A stretch of 64,000 nucleotides of DNA, from contig NZ_QJSU01000004.1 of assembly GCF_003217155.1 (NCBI RefSeq), positions 248,001 to 312,000 on the forward strand. The letters run 5' to 3'. The notes beneath the pieces are model-generated. The model was not told where the DNA came from. It worked only from the letters and a program-made list of their open reading frames with translations, and searched no databases. Positions 34,223 through 42,902 of the stretch are shown one piece after another (position 1 is the first letter of the stretch; every line of letters begins with the position of its first letter). Origin of the DNA: Psychrobacter fozii (GTDB taxonomy: Bacteria > Pseudomonadota > Gammaproteobacteria > Pseudomonadales > Moraxellaceae). The position numbers and the translations under genes were made by a program.

Positions 34223-35806
34223 TTATATCGTTCTTAATGCTCGATCAACAGCTTGTTTCCACTTATTGAGGTGTTGCTCACGAATATCGCTGGACATTGT
34301 AGGTTCAAAAATCCGCTCAACTTGCCATGATGCTCGCATCGTTGCTTCGTCATATAGCCCAGTCTTTAGACCTGCCAGTAATGCAGCGCCTTTGGCAGTA
34401 ATTTCTGTGTCTCTCGGGCGTAATACTGGTACATTCAACAAATCAGCCTGAAACTGCATCAGCAAGTCATTGTTGGCAGCGCCGCCATCTACTCTTAGCT
34501 CAGTCAGCGGATGAGGGCTGTCTTTTTGCATGGCAATGAGGACATCGTAAGTTTGATAAGCCACGGCTTCTAGAGCTGCACGCGCAATATGAGATTTAGT
34601 AGTGCCACGGCTCATGCCCGTGATACTCGCGCTGATATCAGAGCGCCAATAAGGTGCACCCAGTCCGGTAAATGCAGGCAGCAAAACCACATCTTCACTA
34701 CTGTCTACCTGTCGTGCCAAATCTTCAACATCGCTGCTTTTTTGAATCATACCCAAATTATCACGCAGCCATTGGACGATCGCGCCCGCCATAAACACAC
34801 TGCCCTCTAACGCATAGGTCACTTCTTTTTTGGGTGGCTGTAGCATACGCTTGCCCGATTGTACGATTTGATCAAACGATAGATTCTCTGGACGAGTTGG
34901 CATAGATTTTCTTTGCCAAGCGATGGTTGTCAATAATTTATGCTCACTGAGTTTTGGTTTTTGGCCAATATTCATCAGCATAAAACAACCTGTGCCATAA
35001 GTGTTTTTTGCCATGCCAGCATCGAGGCAGCCTTGCCCAAAAAGCGCTGCTTGCTGGTCACCCAGTACAGCCTGAATGGGTATCTGCTTGGCGAACAATC
35101 CTTTTTTAGTTTTGCCAAAATCACCGTCGGATGGTAGGACTTTAGGCAAGATATTCATGGGTATGGCAAACCGTGCACACAGCTCTTGTGACCACGCCAG
35201 TTTATGAATGTCATATAGTAACGTACGAGAAGCATTGCTCACATCAATGACATGCTCTCCGCCAGTCAGTTTATAGATAAGCCAACTATCTATCGTACCG
35301 ACCGCGATTTCACCCCTATTAGCACGCACGCTCAATTTGGGATTGTTTTCGAGCAACCAAGCAATTTTACTGGCACTAAAATAAGGATCTAGACGTAAGC
35401 CTGTGATGCGTTGCACTTCACTTGCCATGTCTTCATCGCTATCATTAGTAACCTTTTCCACAGCCAATGTTTGACAATAGCGTTCCGTACGGCGATCTTG
35501 CCAAATAATAGCAGGCGCTAAGGGCTTGCCCGTTTGCTTATCCCAAATAACAATCGACTCACGCTGATTGGTAATCGCAATACTGGCCACATCGGTAGCA
35601 AGTAGGCCTGCCCGATTGATCACATCATGTGCACAGCTAATCTGAGTCTGCCAAATTTGTTGGGCATCTTGCTCGACATATCCAGCTTTGGGTGTTTGCA
35701 GCGTTGTCGGCTGTTGTACCATTTTTATCGGACGTGCATGGTCATCGTACAATATCGCGCGACTCGATGTTGTCCCTTGATCTAAAGCCAAAATGTATCC
35801 TGCCAT
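34223..35806 (-). CDS. glpK: Glycerol kinase
   Basis: GlpK phosphorylates glycerol to glycerol-3-phosphate with ATP in the cytoplasm. The N-terminal YILALDQGTTSSRAILYDD (phosphate-1 motif), IAITNQRESIVIWDK, KNTYGTGCFMLMN (phosphate-2 region) and the late LRVDGGAANNDLLMQFQ-type segment are all present. Start: ATG at 35806, with AGAAGG 8 bases upstream; an in-frame GTG three codons earlier is less likely. Compared with E. coli GlpK there is an insertion of about 26 residues between LLTTIA and YALEG (WQRKSMPTRPENLSFDQIVQ and following). No glpF or glpD is adjacent. The length is 527 residues. Confidence 0.94.
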   Translation of the reverse strand: MAGYILALDQGTTSSRAILYDDHARPIKMVQQPTTLQTPKAGYVEQDAQQIWQTQISCAHDVINRAGLLATDVASIAITNQRESIVIWDKQTGKPLAPAIIWQDRRTERYCQTLAVEKVTNDSDEDMASEVQRITGLRLDPYFSASKIAWLLENNPKLSVRANRGEIAVGTIDSWLIYKLTGGEHVIDVSNASRTLLYDIHKLAWSQELCARFAIPMNILPKVLPSDGDFGKTKKGLFAKQIPIQAVLGDQQAALFGQGCLDAGMAKNTYGTGCFMLMNIGQKPKLSEHKLLTTIAWQRKSMPTRPENLSFDQIVQSGKRMLQPPKKEVTYALEGSVFMAGAIVQWLRDNLGMIQKSSDVEDLARQVDSSEDVVLLPAFTGLGAPYWRSDISASITGMSRGTTKSHIARAALEAVAYQTYDVLIAMQKDSPHPLTELRVDGGAANNDLLMQFQADLLNVPVLRPRDTEITAKGAALLAGLKTGLYDEATMRASWQVERIFEPTMSSDIREQHLNKWKQAVDRALRTI

Positions 35807-36102
35807 GCCACCCACCTTCTACTGGTATTGTTTATACGATTCATTAATCGGTGCAATGATTCAATCATTCATTACGTATTACTGCTGACATTAGTTAATA
35901 ATGTCATTTAAAAATAATAATTATTTAATACTAATCCGCTCAAACTTAAAAATACGCCACCCATGGTATTCGCTATCACATTACTTATAAACGAATATTT
36001 TAAAACTAAATCAGCTCTCTATCATACTGCTATTGACTATACAATAGAAAACAGGAGAATATTGAGCATTGACCCGTCACTATTGTGGCACTACAGTGTA
36101 CG

Positions 36103-36138
36103 CTTTGTTATTGATAACAAAGTTCTGGTCTCTGTAAT
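36103..36138 (+). promoter_or_regulatory. Promoter with overlapping palindromic operator for the TolC-like operon
   Basis: CTTTGTTAT-TG-ATAACAAAG (36103-36122) is a perfect inverted repeat with a 2-base spacer. Its right arm overlaps a -35 hexamer TTGATA (36111-36116), which is followed by a 16-base spacer and a -10 of TGTAAT (36133-36138). Such overlap is typical of repressor control. The operon start codon is 121 bases further on. The rest of 35807-36259 shows no convincing gene. Confidence 0.5.
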
Positions 36139-36259
36139 AGACTGGTATTTCGGCTTTTCTCCATCAGTAAATAGCTACAATGGTTCATACTTTCGCTATA
36201 GTTAAGACGTTATCTGACACCAAAACACCTTGCACTCTAATTAATGGCTTATGTGACTT

Positions 36260-37897
36260 ATGAAATTTGCTTTATCGACTCTATCTAATTCGGTGATGAT
36301 GGTTGCGCTTATAGCTTCAGCGGCATCCAATGTCGCAAGCGCAAACGAGAGTAATACTGAGCTCCAGAATAATGTGACACAAATTACTGATGCCGACTAT
36401 CCAAGCGATATTCAAAAAACCCATGCCCAAGACAGCTCACTCACTACAAACCAAGAACTGAATAGAGCTCAGCAACCAATTGGCCTATCTACGGTTATCG
36501 ACCCAATTACTCATAAAAGTATCGATGATAGTTATTCTTTAGAAGTACCAAGCTTATTAAGTCTCGAACAAGCCCAAAATATTTTATTACAAGTATCGCC
36601 GAAAATCGCTGCCAATCAAGCAGCAATCGCCGCCAGTGACTATCAGACTGATGCGCTAAGCACCTTAGACAACCCACTGGTGTTTGCACGCGTATCAGCG
36701 ACTGCTTACCATCTGGACACTGATGTTGATTTATCATCACTCAAAAGTGGTGTTGTCAACGAAATAGATAGTATTGTTCCGGCTATACCGAACTTGCCAG
36801 ATTTTGATGGATTGGTTGATGAGCGTATCCCAGATTCTTATAACATAAAACGCTCGGGATCAACGTCGGGTGCAGGACTTGGGGTCTTATGGCCTATCTA
36901 TACCGCTGGACGCACAACTGCCTTAATAGGCGCTTCTGATGCTCGTACTCAAGAAGCCGTCGCAGACAGCTTGTTGGATAAAAATGAGCTATATAACACG
37001 TTGATTGAGCGGTATTTCAAAGCGCAGTTGGCTATCATTGCGGCCTACTTACGCGAAGATGCTTATGATACTCTGCAACAGACTGACCATATGGCTCAGC
37101 GACTGTTTGAAGAAGGCTTCATCTCTCGTGTTGATCGGTTAGAAGCACAGTCTGCACTGGCCGATGCAAAAAGCGAATCCGTCAATGCCAACAATGATGC
37201 ACGCCTTGCGATGATGGCCTTGCAACGCCTATTGCGTACCGAATATCGCATCAAACCTACCACACCACTATTTGTCTCTAGTCGTCCCTTACCAGATGTA
37301 AATTACTTTCAAGATTTGGCACTGACCAATCATCCAGGTTTACAAAAAGTAGCGGCCAAGCGTGCGCAAGCACAGCAGTTACACGCACTGTCCGATACGG
37401 GTTACAAGCCTACTGTCATGCTGTATGGCTATAGTCAAGTTGAAAAAGACCCTAGTTGGGTTACTGGTATTTCGGCAAGCTGGAAATTATGGGGCGGACT
37501 AGATAAAACGGCATCGCTGGCATCGAGCAATGCCCAAATCCGCCAAGCAGATTTGTCTGAAATTGAAGTCAGTGACAATCTATTATTATTAGTAGAAAAA
37601 AACTGGCACGATGTCAACAATGCTCAATCACGTTATCAAGCATTACAAAGCAATGTTGATCTGGCTGCAGAAGTACTGCGTTTACGCCGATTGGGGCTGC
37701 AAGAAGGCGTGAATACCCCTATCGAAGTGGTGCAGGCTCAGACACAGTCACTCAAAGCACGTACGGAACAAGCACAAGCAGCAAACAGCTACGTACAGTC
37801 GCTGGCGGCGCTCATGCAAAGCTGCGGCACGCCTCTCGCGTTTAACGCTTATCTGAATGCTGCCGACATTCAATTGCCGACTTTATATAACGAATAA
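36260..37897 (+). CDS. TolC-family outer-membrane efflux protein
   Basis: The protein is the outer-membrane channel of a tripartite exporter. A signal peptide (MKFALSTLSNSVMMVALIAS followed by AASNVASA) leads into a polar stretch, then two outer-membrane-efflux repeats: about residues 75-330 (LSLEQAQNILLQVSPKIAAN and onward) and 350-535 (PGLQKVAAKRAQAQQLHALS). Long helical, Ala/Gln-rich segments fit the periplasmic tunnel. It starts the operon with BrkB-like, HlyD-like and ABC-2 permease genes downstream. Cysteine is limited to one residue near the C-terminus (QSCGTPL). Length 545 residues, slightly longer than typical TolC relatives. Confidence 0.86.
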   Translation: MKFALSTLSNSVMMVALIASAASNVASANESNTELQNNVTQITDADYPSDIQKTHAQDSSLTTNQELNRAQQPIGLSTVIDPITHKSIDDSYSLEVPSLLSLEQAQNILLQVSPKIAANQAAIAASDYQTDALSTLDNPLVFARVSATAYHLDTDVDLSSLKSGVVNEIDSIVPAIPNLPDFDGLVDERIPDSYNIKRSGSTSGAGLGVLWPIYTAGRTTALIGASDARTQEAVADSLLDKNELYNTLIERYFKAQLAIIAAYLREDAYDTLQQTDHMAQRLFEEGFISRVDRLEAQSALADAKSESVNANNDARLAMMALQRLLRTEYRIKPTTPLFVSSRPLPDVNYFQDLALTNHPGLQKVAAKRAQAQQLHALSDTGYKPTVMLYGYSQVEKDPSWVTGISASWKLWGGLDKTASLASSNAQIRQADLSEIEVSDNLLLLVEKNWHDVNNAQSRYQALQSNVDLAAEVLRLRRLGLQEGVNTPIEVVQAQTQSLKARTEQAQAANSYVQSLAALMQSCGTPLAFNAYLNAADIQLPTLYNE

Positions 37898-37947
37898 TAA
37901 TTTGATATGAGTAATTAATTAATCAGCCTATTGCGAATACCTGTCTT

Positions 37948-38814
37948 ATGAAAGAACCAACTTCTACATCAACAAATAGCTGGCTACAGACTTTACTAGA
38001 AACCTGGCGTATCGCGAACAGCTCTAATGTTTGGGCACATTGCGCGAGCGTGGGGTTTTTTGGTTTTCTCTCCATTTTTCCAGTAATGGCGGTATTTGTA
38101 CTGCTTTATGGTCTCGCATTTTCACCCGCTGAGATGCAAGAACAGATTGCGCTTTTACAGCCATTTATACCTGATACAGTATATGACATCCTAAATTCAC
38201 GTCTGAGCGACTTGGTCTCTAGTACCACGTCTACACTAACGCTCAGCCTTGTTTTATCGAGCTTGCTCGCCCTTTATGCTGGCTCTAAAGGCATTAAGTT
38301 TTTAATTATTCTGATCAATCTTGCCTTTCATATCACTCAAGAGCGCGGCTTTATACAAGGTACCATCAGAGCCGTTGGTTTGACCCTTGCAGCAGTAGTG
38401 GTGTTGATTATCGCGGTTTCCTCTATTGCTATCATACCTTTGGGGGCGGCCTATTTTCCTTTCCCTCAGATAGCTAAGACCATTGCGCTTTGGAGCCGAT
38501 GGCCGATATTGGCGGGTATCATATTTTTAAGCTTTTTAGGCTTTTATCGCCTAGCACCAAACCGTGATGCCGTAGCGCTAAAGAAACTGGTGCCCGGAGC
38601 AGCGCTGGCAACCGTTCTTTGGATCTTATTGTCTGTCATATTTTCAATTTATGTACAGAACTTTAATAATTATAGCGCTGAGTTTGGCGCACTTTCAGCG
38701 GCTGTGGTCATTATGCTGTGGCTTTATTATTCAGCATTTATCGTGGCCTTTGGTGCGATTTTTAATTCTGAAGCCATAGAAAGCGCCAAACCTTATGCTA
38801 CCCGTGTTTACTAG
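37948..38814 (+). CDS. YihY/BrkB-family inner-membrane protein
   Basis: A 288-residue multi-pass membrane protein of the YihY/virulence-factor BrkB family, once proposed as RNase BN but now considered a membrane protein of unknown role. About six hydrophobic segments are visible, for example VGFFGFLSIFPVMAVFVLLY (residues 30-50), LSLVLSSLLALYAGSKGI, LTLAAVVVLIIAVSSIAIIP and AAVVIMLWLYYSAFIVAFGA. The family motif YAGSKGIKFL is present. Its stop codon TAG ends exactly where a MITE-like element begins, so the C-terminus could have been trimmed or altered by the insertion. It sits between tolC-like and hlyD-like genes, 50 bases after the former. Confidence 0.82.
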   Translation: MKEPTSTSTNSWLQTLLETWRIANSSNVWAHCASVGFFGFLSIFPVMAVFVLLYGLAFSPAEMQEQIALLQPFIPDTVYDILNSRLSDLVSSTTSTLTLSLVLSSLLALYAGSKGIKFLIILINLAFHITQERGFIQGTIRAVGLTLAAVVVLIIAVSSIAIIPLGAAYFPFPQIAKTIALWSRWPILAGIIFLSFLGFYRLAPNRDAVALKKLVPGAALATVLWILLSVIFSIYVQNFNNYSAEFGALSAAVVIMLWLYYSAFIVAFGAIFNSEAIESAKPYATRVY

Positions 38815-38989
38815 GCCGTGTCATCAATTAGATTCTGATTCTGAGGCTAAAAATGAGAAAAATTGTAGATAAACAAGGAAGGAATTGCCGTTAATATGAA
38901 CATATTGACAAAATTACTGACGATATTTAGCAAAATTTAGCCATTTTAAGGCCACTAAATGTATCAATGTGCTAATTGATGACACGCCC
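38814..38989. mobile_element. MITE-like element inserted after the BrkB-like gene
   Basis: An element of 176 bases bounded by 18-base terminal inverted repeats (GGCCGTGTCATCAATTAG on the left, and the reverse complement of CTAATTGATGACACGCCC on the right) with one mismatch. The interior has no open reading frame of note. No target duplication could be read with confidence. It separates the tolC-brkB part of the operon from hlyD. Confidence 0.72.
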
Positions 38990-39040
38990 GAATTATAAAC
39001 CCTTTATTTTCAACTTTGTTGCTTTAGGAATCTCACCGTC

Positions 39041-40240
39041 ATGACTGAATTTCCAAACGAATCAGACCACTCACAAAAATCAGCTGATTCAACCGAGCCA
39101 GTAGTCTCTCAAGATGGCCAAACTTCAGTTGATGCTGCAGAAGATATACCTGAATCTCAACAAGAGCAGACAGTGCCTCACTATAAGCGCGATGCAGCAA
39201 AAGCTGATAAATCTACCATGATAAAAAAGGGGCTTCTGGCACTATTTGTTTTGATTGTATTAGGCATGGTTGCTTACGGTCTATATAAGAGTAACCAGCA
39301 CAGCGAACCTGAAGTGATTACCTTACAAGGGCAAATGCAGATGCAGCAAACGTCCATCGCTGCAAAAGTACCGGGGCGTATTTCTAAAATCTTGGTCACC
39401 GAGGGTGATGCTGTCACCGCTGGTCAACAGCTTATTGAAATGGACTCGCCTGAGATTAATGCCAAAATTGATCAAGCACGTGCTGGCAAGCAAATGGCAC
39501 AAAGTCAGTTAGATAAAGCAGAAAATGGCGCCCGCCCACAAGAAATCGCTCAAGCAAAAGCGGCATGGCAAGCCAATAAAGCGGCATCGGACTTGGCAGA
39601 AAACACCTATCAACGTGTCAATCGTCTGTATGAAGAAGGACTAATGGCACGACAAAAACGCGATGAAGCGTACGCTCAATATCTCGCTACCCAAGACCAA
39701 ACTGAAGCAGCACGCTTGCAATACGACTTGGCGATGGAAGGCGCACGTAGTGAAGACAAATCAGCTGCCACGGCACAAGTGGCACAAGTCGATGCAAAAC
39801 TTGATGAAGCCCTAGTCGCAAAAGATGAAGCCAATTTACGAAGCCCAATAGCAGGTATCGTGGACAATGTCATTGTCAATGCTGGTGAAGTCATCGGTCA
39901 AGGTGTGCCGTTGCTCACGTTGGTCGATACCAGTGACCAATGGGTGGTGCTTAATGTCACTGAGACGTATTTGAACCAGTTGGCAATTGGTCAGCAGTTT
40001 ACGGGGACGATTCCAGCGCTATCCTCAGCGAATAAACCTTACACGAAACAGTTTACGGTTTACGCCACTTCGACGTTGTCTGACTTTGCCACTTGGCGTC
40101 CGACCAATAATGATGATGGCTTTGATGTCCGTACTTTTGAGGTGAAAGCACGCCCAACGACGCCTGATGCACGGATTCGCTCAGGTATGAGTGTCGTTGT
40201 GCGCATCAACCCTACTCTTACTAATAAAAGCCCAGAGTAG
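39041..40240 (+). CDS. HlyD-family periplasmic adaptor (membrane fusion protein)
   Basis: The adaptor bridges inner-membrane permeases and the TolC-like channel. A cytoplasmic N-terminus (residues 1-62) precedes one membrane segment (about 63-84, LLALFVLIVLGMVAYGLYKS). The biotinyl-lipoyl-like half motifs occur at about 105-145 (AKVPGRISKILVTEGDAVTA) and 265-290 (LRSPIAGIVDNVIVNAGEVI), with a helical hairpin between them (about 150-250). It is 399 residues long. The stop codon is 3 bases before the next gene, so translation is probably coupled. An unusually long polar N-terminus (Ser/Gln/Glu-rich) is present. Confidence 0.9.
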   Translation: MTEFPNESDHSQKSADSTEPVVSQDGQTSVDAAEDIPESQQEQTVPHYKRDAAKADKSTMIKKGLLALFVLIVLGMVAYGLYKSNQHSEPEVITLQGQMQMQQTSIAAKVPGRISKILVTEGDAVTAGQQLIEMDSPEINAKIDQARAGKQMAQSQLDKAENGARPQEIAQAKAAWQANKAASDLAENTYQRVNRLYEEGLMARQKRDEAYAQYLATQDQTEAARLQYDLAMEGARSEDKSAATAQVAQVDAKLDEALVAKDEANLRSPIAGIVDNVIVNAGEVIGQGVPLLTLVDTSDQWVVLNVTETYLNQLAIGQQFTGTIPALSSANKPYTKQFTVYATSTLSDFATWRPTNNDDGFDVRTFEVKARPTTPDARIRSGMSVVVRINPTLTNKSPE

Positions 40241-40243
40241 CCC

Positions 40244-41575
40244 ATGCGCCTGACCAAGCTAAGTGGGGCTTTCTTACGTAGTGCAGCCTATGAGCGACGG
40301 TTTTTATCCAAAAACCCATGGGACTTAGCCATGGTAGTTTGGATACCATTAGCAACGGTGCTGCTGATTTGGTGGATATTTTCACAAACTCAGATTACGG
40401 ATTTACCCATTGGAGTCATAGATCGAGACAACAGCCCAGTTGCCAATACGGCTGTACGCTACTTAGAAGCCAGTCCGACGCTGATGGTAAAACAGCTTTA
40501 TGCCTCAGAATCTGATGCAGAGGCCGCTATCTTGCAACGCGATATCTATGCAGTGGTCATTATTCCTGAAGACTTTTCTCGTAATATTTTATCTGGCAAG
40601 CCAGCTCCTTTGGTTTTGCAAGTAAATGCGCAGTACGGCACGCATTCGGGCATCATTCAAACCAGCGTGCAAACGGTTGCTAGCACATTATCAGCAGGCG
40701 TCGAGATACAGCGTTTGGTCAAGCAAGGTATGGCACCCTCACAAGCAGCGATTGCCTACTCGCCGATTAGCATACAGCGTATCAGCCTGTTCAATGCTGC
40801 GACCAACTATCAACAATTTTTAGCCTCAACCGTTATCCCTGCACTACTGCATATTTTGGCAATGGTTATTGGTGCAACGACGATAGGACGTGAGCTGCGT
40901 GATAAAAAAATCGGTCACTGGTACGATGTTATTTCGAATGTTGATACGGATAACAATCAGCATGACAGTGCTAATTTAACAAATATTAAAGCGAGCCAAA
41001 TCAGCACAAGTCCAGAAAGTCAGCACAGCCATACTGATGAGAAAACAGAAGTTGCTGAGAATAAACATAGACAAGCAGGTGTCTCAATATTATTGTTCGG
41101 ATTATTGGGTAAGTATTTTTGGCCATTATTGGCTTATAGCATCTGGTCGATGTTGGCACTTTGGTTTGCTGCACCGCAAGCTTCCGTTGCTATTAGCTCG
41201 ATTATTGCCACTTATATTGGTCTCTTACTATTGATGATGCTCTCATTCTTTTTGGGTGCTATCTTAACGTTGAATTCATTTTCACTGCGCATGGGCTTGT
41301 CTTCTACTGGTTTCATCTCAGCCCCTTCTTATGCATTTGCGGGTGTGACTTTTCCGTATATCGCTATCAGTGACAATGCTCAGCATTGGTCAGACGTACT
41401 CCCACTTACTCATTACTTAAAATTGCATATTGCACAGTTACAAATGCATGCGCCTGCTGCCGTGTCATTACCGATTGTCTATGGACTTACCCTAGCCACG
41501 ACGATTGCGATGCTTCTGACCACATTATTGACCAAACGTGCGTTGGCACATCCTGAACGCTGGGGAGCGCGCTAA
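40244..41575 (+). CDS. ABC-2-type membrane permease, first of pair
   Basis: A 443-residue inner-membrane permease of the ABC-2 superfamily (YhhJ/YbhR-like). One membrane segment near the start (about 25-47, DLAMVVWIPLATVLLIWWIF) is followed by a large periplasmic loop (about 50-185) and a cluster of five hydrophobic segments in the C-terminal half. A polar cytoplasmic stretch of about 55 residues (about 230-283, with many Asn/Ser/His) splits the membrane part. Its neighbour downstream overlaps it at TAATG, so both subunits are probably made together. No ATP-binding domain is fused to it. Confidence 0.84.
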   Translation: MRLTKLSGAFLRSAAYERRFLSKNPWDLAMVVWIPLATVLLIWWIFSQTQITDLPIGVIDRDNSPVANTAVRYLEASPTLMVKQLYASESDAEAAILQRDIYAVVIIPEDFSRNILSGKPAPLVLQVNAQYGTHSGIIQTSVQTVASTLSAGVEIQRLVKQGMAPSQAAIAYSPISIQRISLFNAATNYQQFLASTVIPALLHILAMVIGATTIGRELRDKKIGHWYDVISNVDTDNNQHDSANLTNIKASQISTSPESQHSHTDEKTEVAENKHRQAGVSILLFGLLGKYFWPLLAYSIWSMLALWFAAPQASVAISSIIATYIGLLLLMMLSFFLGAILTLNSFSLRMGLSSTGFISAPSYAFAGVTFPYIAISDNAQHWSDVLPLTHYLKLHIAQLQMHAPAAVSLPIVYGLTLATTIAMLLTTLLTKRALAHPERWGAR

Positions 41576-42771
41576 TGTCAGTTTCACCGAAAGATAATGC
41601 ATCCACGACTGATGCAAAATCACACGCACAGACACAGAATTTTCTTGGTGGGTTTTTGCAAACCCTAAAAGACATTTTTACGGATAAAGGCGTTCTGTTA
41701 CTGTTGATGATTGCTCCTATTATTTACGGTTTCTTTTATCCTTGGCCGTACTCAACCGAAGTCATCAATCATGTGCCCGTTGGCATTATTGATTATGACA
41801 ATAGCAATCTGTCACGGACTATCGTTCGTTATGCGAGCGCTAGCCCGCAATTAGATACAGAGCGTTTTCTAAATGAGCAAGATGCTAAAGACGCCATATG
41901 GTCAGATGAAATCGCTGGATATATGGTCATTCCAAGCGGACTTGAGCAACAAGTCATGTCTGGTAAAAAGGCAAGCGTCAGTGTATTGGGCAATGGTGGT
42001 TATTTTTTATTAAATAAAAATGTCCAGATGGGATTTCTGAAAGCCGTTGGTACGGTATCAGCAGGTATCGAGGTTAAAAAAAGCGTGGCTCAAGGCATCT
42101 ATCCAACGACCGCGAAGGCCAATACCCAAGCGGTGCCATTGCAGATTATGCCTTTATACAATCAAACTGAAGGATATGGTGCATACGTCGTGCCAGCCGT
42201 GTCTATTCTAATTTTGCAACAAACGCTTTTGATGTCAACGACGATGTTGATTGGCACATGGTATGAGCAGCGTCGCCATAGGACTACTGTCCGTGGCTGG
42301 CTGGGTCGTATTGCAGCGCTTAGTATGTGCAGTTTTATCATCGGCTGCTTTTATTATGGCTGGGCATTTGAGCTACATCACTATCCGCGCGGACAGAACA
42401 TGCTCGGCAGCTTATTGTTTCTACTGTTGTTTTGTCCAACCGTGGCAACTCTTGGCTGTGTATTGGGGTTATGGTTTCGCCAACGTGAACGTGGTATGCA
42501 GATTCTCATCTTCAGCTCTCTGCCCATGTTTTTTATCAGTGGCTATCCGTGGCCAGCTGACCAATTACCCGCGTTTTTACAAGCTATACGCTGGTTGATA
42601 CCCACGACACCTGGTGTCAACACATCAGTACAGCTTAACCAAATGGGCGCAAGCGTCTCGCAAGTCGCTATTGGGTTTTATGCACTTGCCGCTCTCTGGC
42701 TATTTTATTTTATGCTGCTCATGCTTATTCGTTGGTATCACACTGACAAGCAAAGCAAGACAGTCGCATAA
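41575..42771 (+). CDS. ABC-2-type membrane permease, second of pair
   Basis: A 398-residue ABC-2 permease with the same plan as its upstream neighbour: an N-terminal segment (about 40-58, LLLLMIAPIIYGFFYPW), a periplasmic loop containing VPVGIIDYDNSNLSRTIV, and five or six hydrophobic segments from about residue 205. The ISGYPWPADQLPAFLQ segment near the C-terminus is typical of YhhJ-like permeases. Start and stop overlap at TAATG with the previous gene. The operon ends here with a strong bidirectional terminator. Neither permease comes with an ATPase in this operon. Confidence 0.86.
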   Translation: MSVSPKDNASTTDAKSHAQTQNFLGGFLQTLKDIFTDKGVLLLLMIAPIIYGFFYPWPYSTEVINHVPVGIIDYDNSNLSRTIVRYASASPQLDTERFLNEQDAKDAIWSDEIAGYMVIPSGLEQQVMSGKKASVSVLGNGGYFLLNKNVQMGFLKAVGTVSAGIEVKKSVAQGIYPTTAKANTQAVPLQIMPLYNQTEGYGAYVVPAVSILILQQTLLMSTTMLIGTWYEQRRHRTTVRGWLGRIAALSMCSFIIGCFYYGWAFELHHYPRGQNMLGSLLFLLLFCPTVATLGCVLGLWFRQRERGMQILIFSSLPMFFISGYPWPADQLPAFLQAIRWLIPTTPGVNTSVQLNQMGASVSQVAIGFYALAALWLFYFMLLMLIRWYHTDKQSKTVA

Positions 42772-42825
42772 AACATAGCGCGATCAAAAGTTCTGCATAT
42801 ATGCTTGGATTAATGAATAAGCCAC

Positions 42826-42871
42826 AAAAAAGCGCCTACACTATTAATAATATAGTAGCAGGCGCTTTTTT
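42826..42871. terminator. Bidirectional terminator between permease operon and sthA
   Basis: AAAAAAGCGCCT and AGGCGCTTTTTT-type arms form an interrupted stem (with TAT/ATA in the inner part) that is flanked by A and T runs, so it can serve both convergent transcripts. Confidence 0.85.
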
Positions 42872-42902
42872 ATTGATATTACTTGATTTAAATAAGCTTG
42901 TG

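Noticed and set aside
35963..36205. An 80-codon frame upstream of the TolC-like gene
   Set aside because: It has no ribosome-binding site, carries the operon promoter and palindrome, and its product does not resemble any protein; taken as chance.
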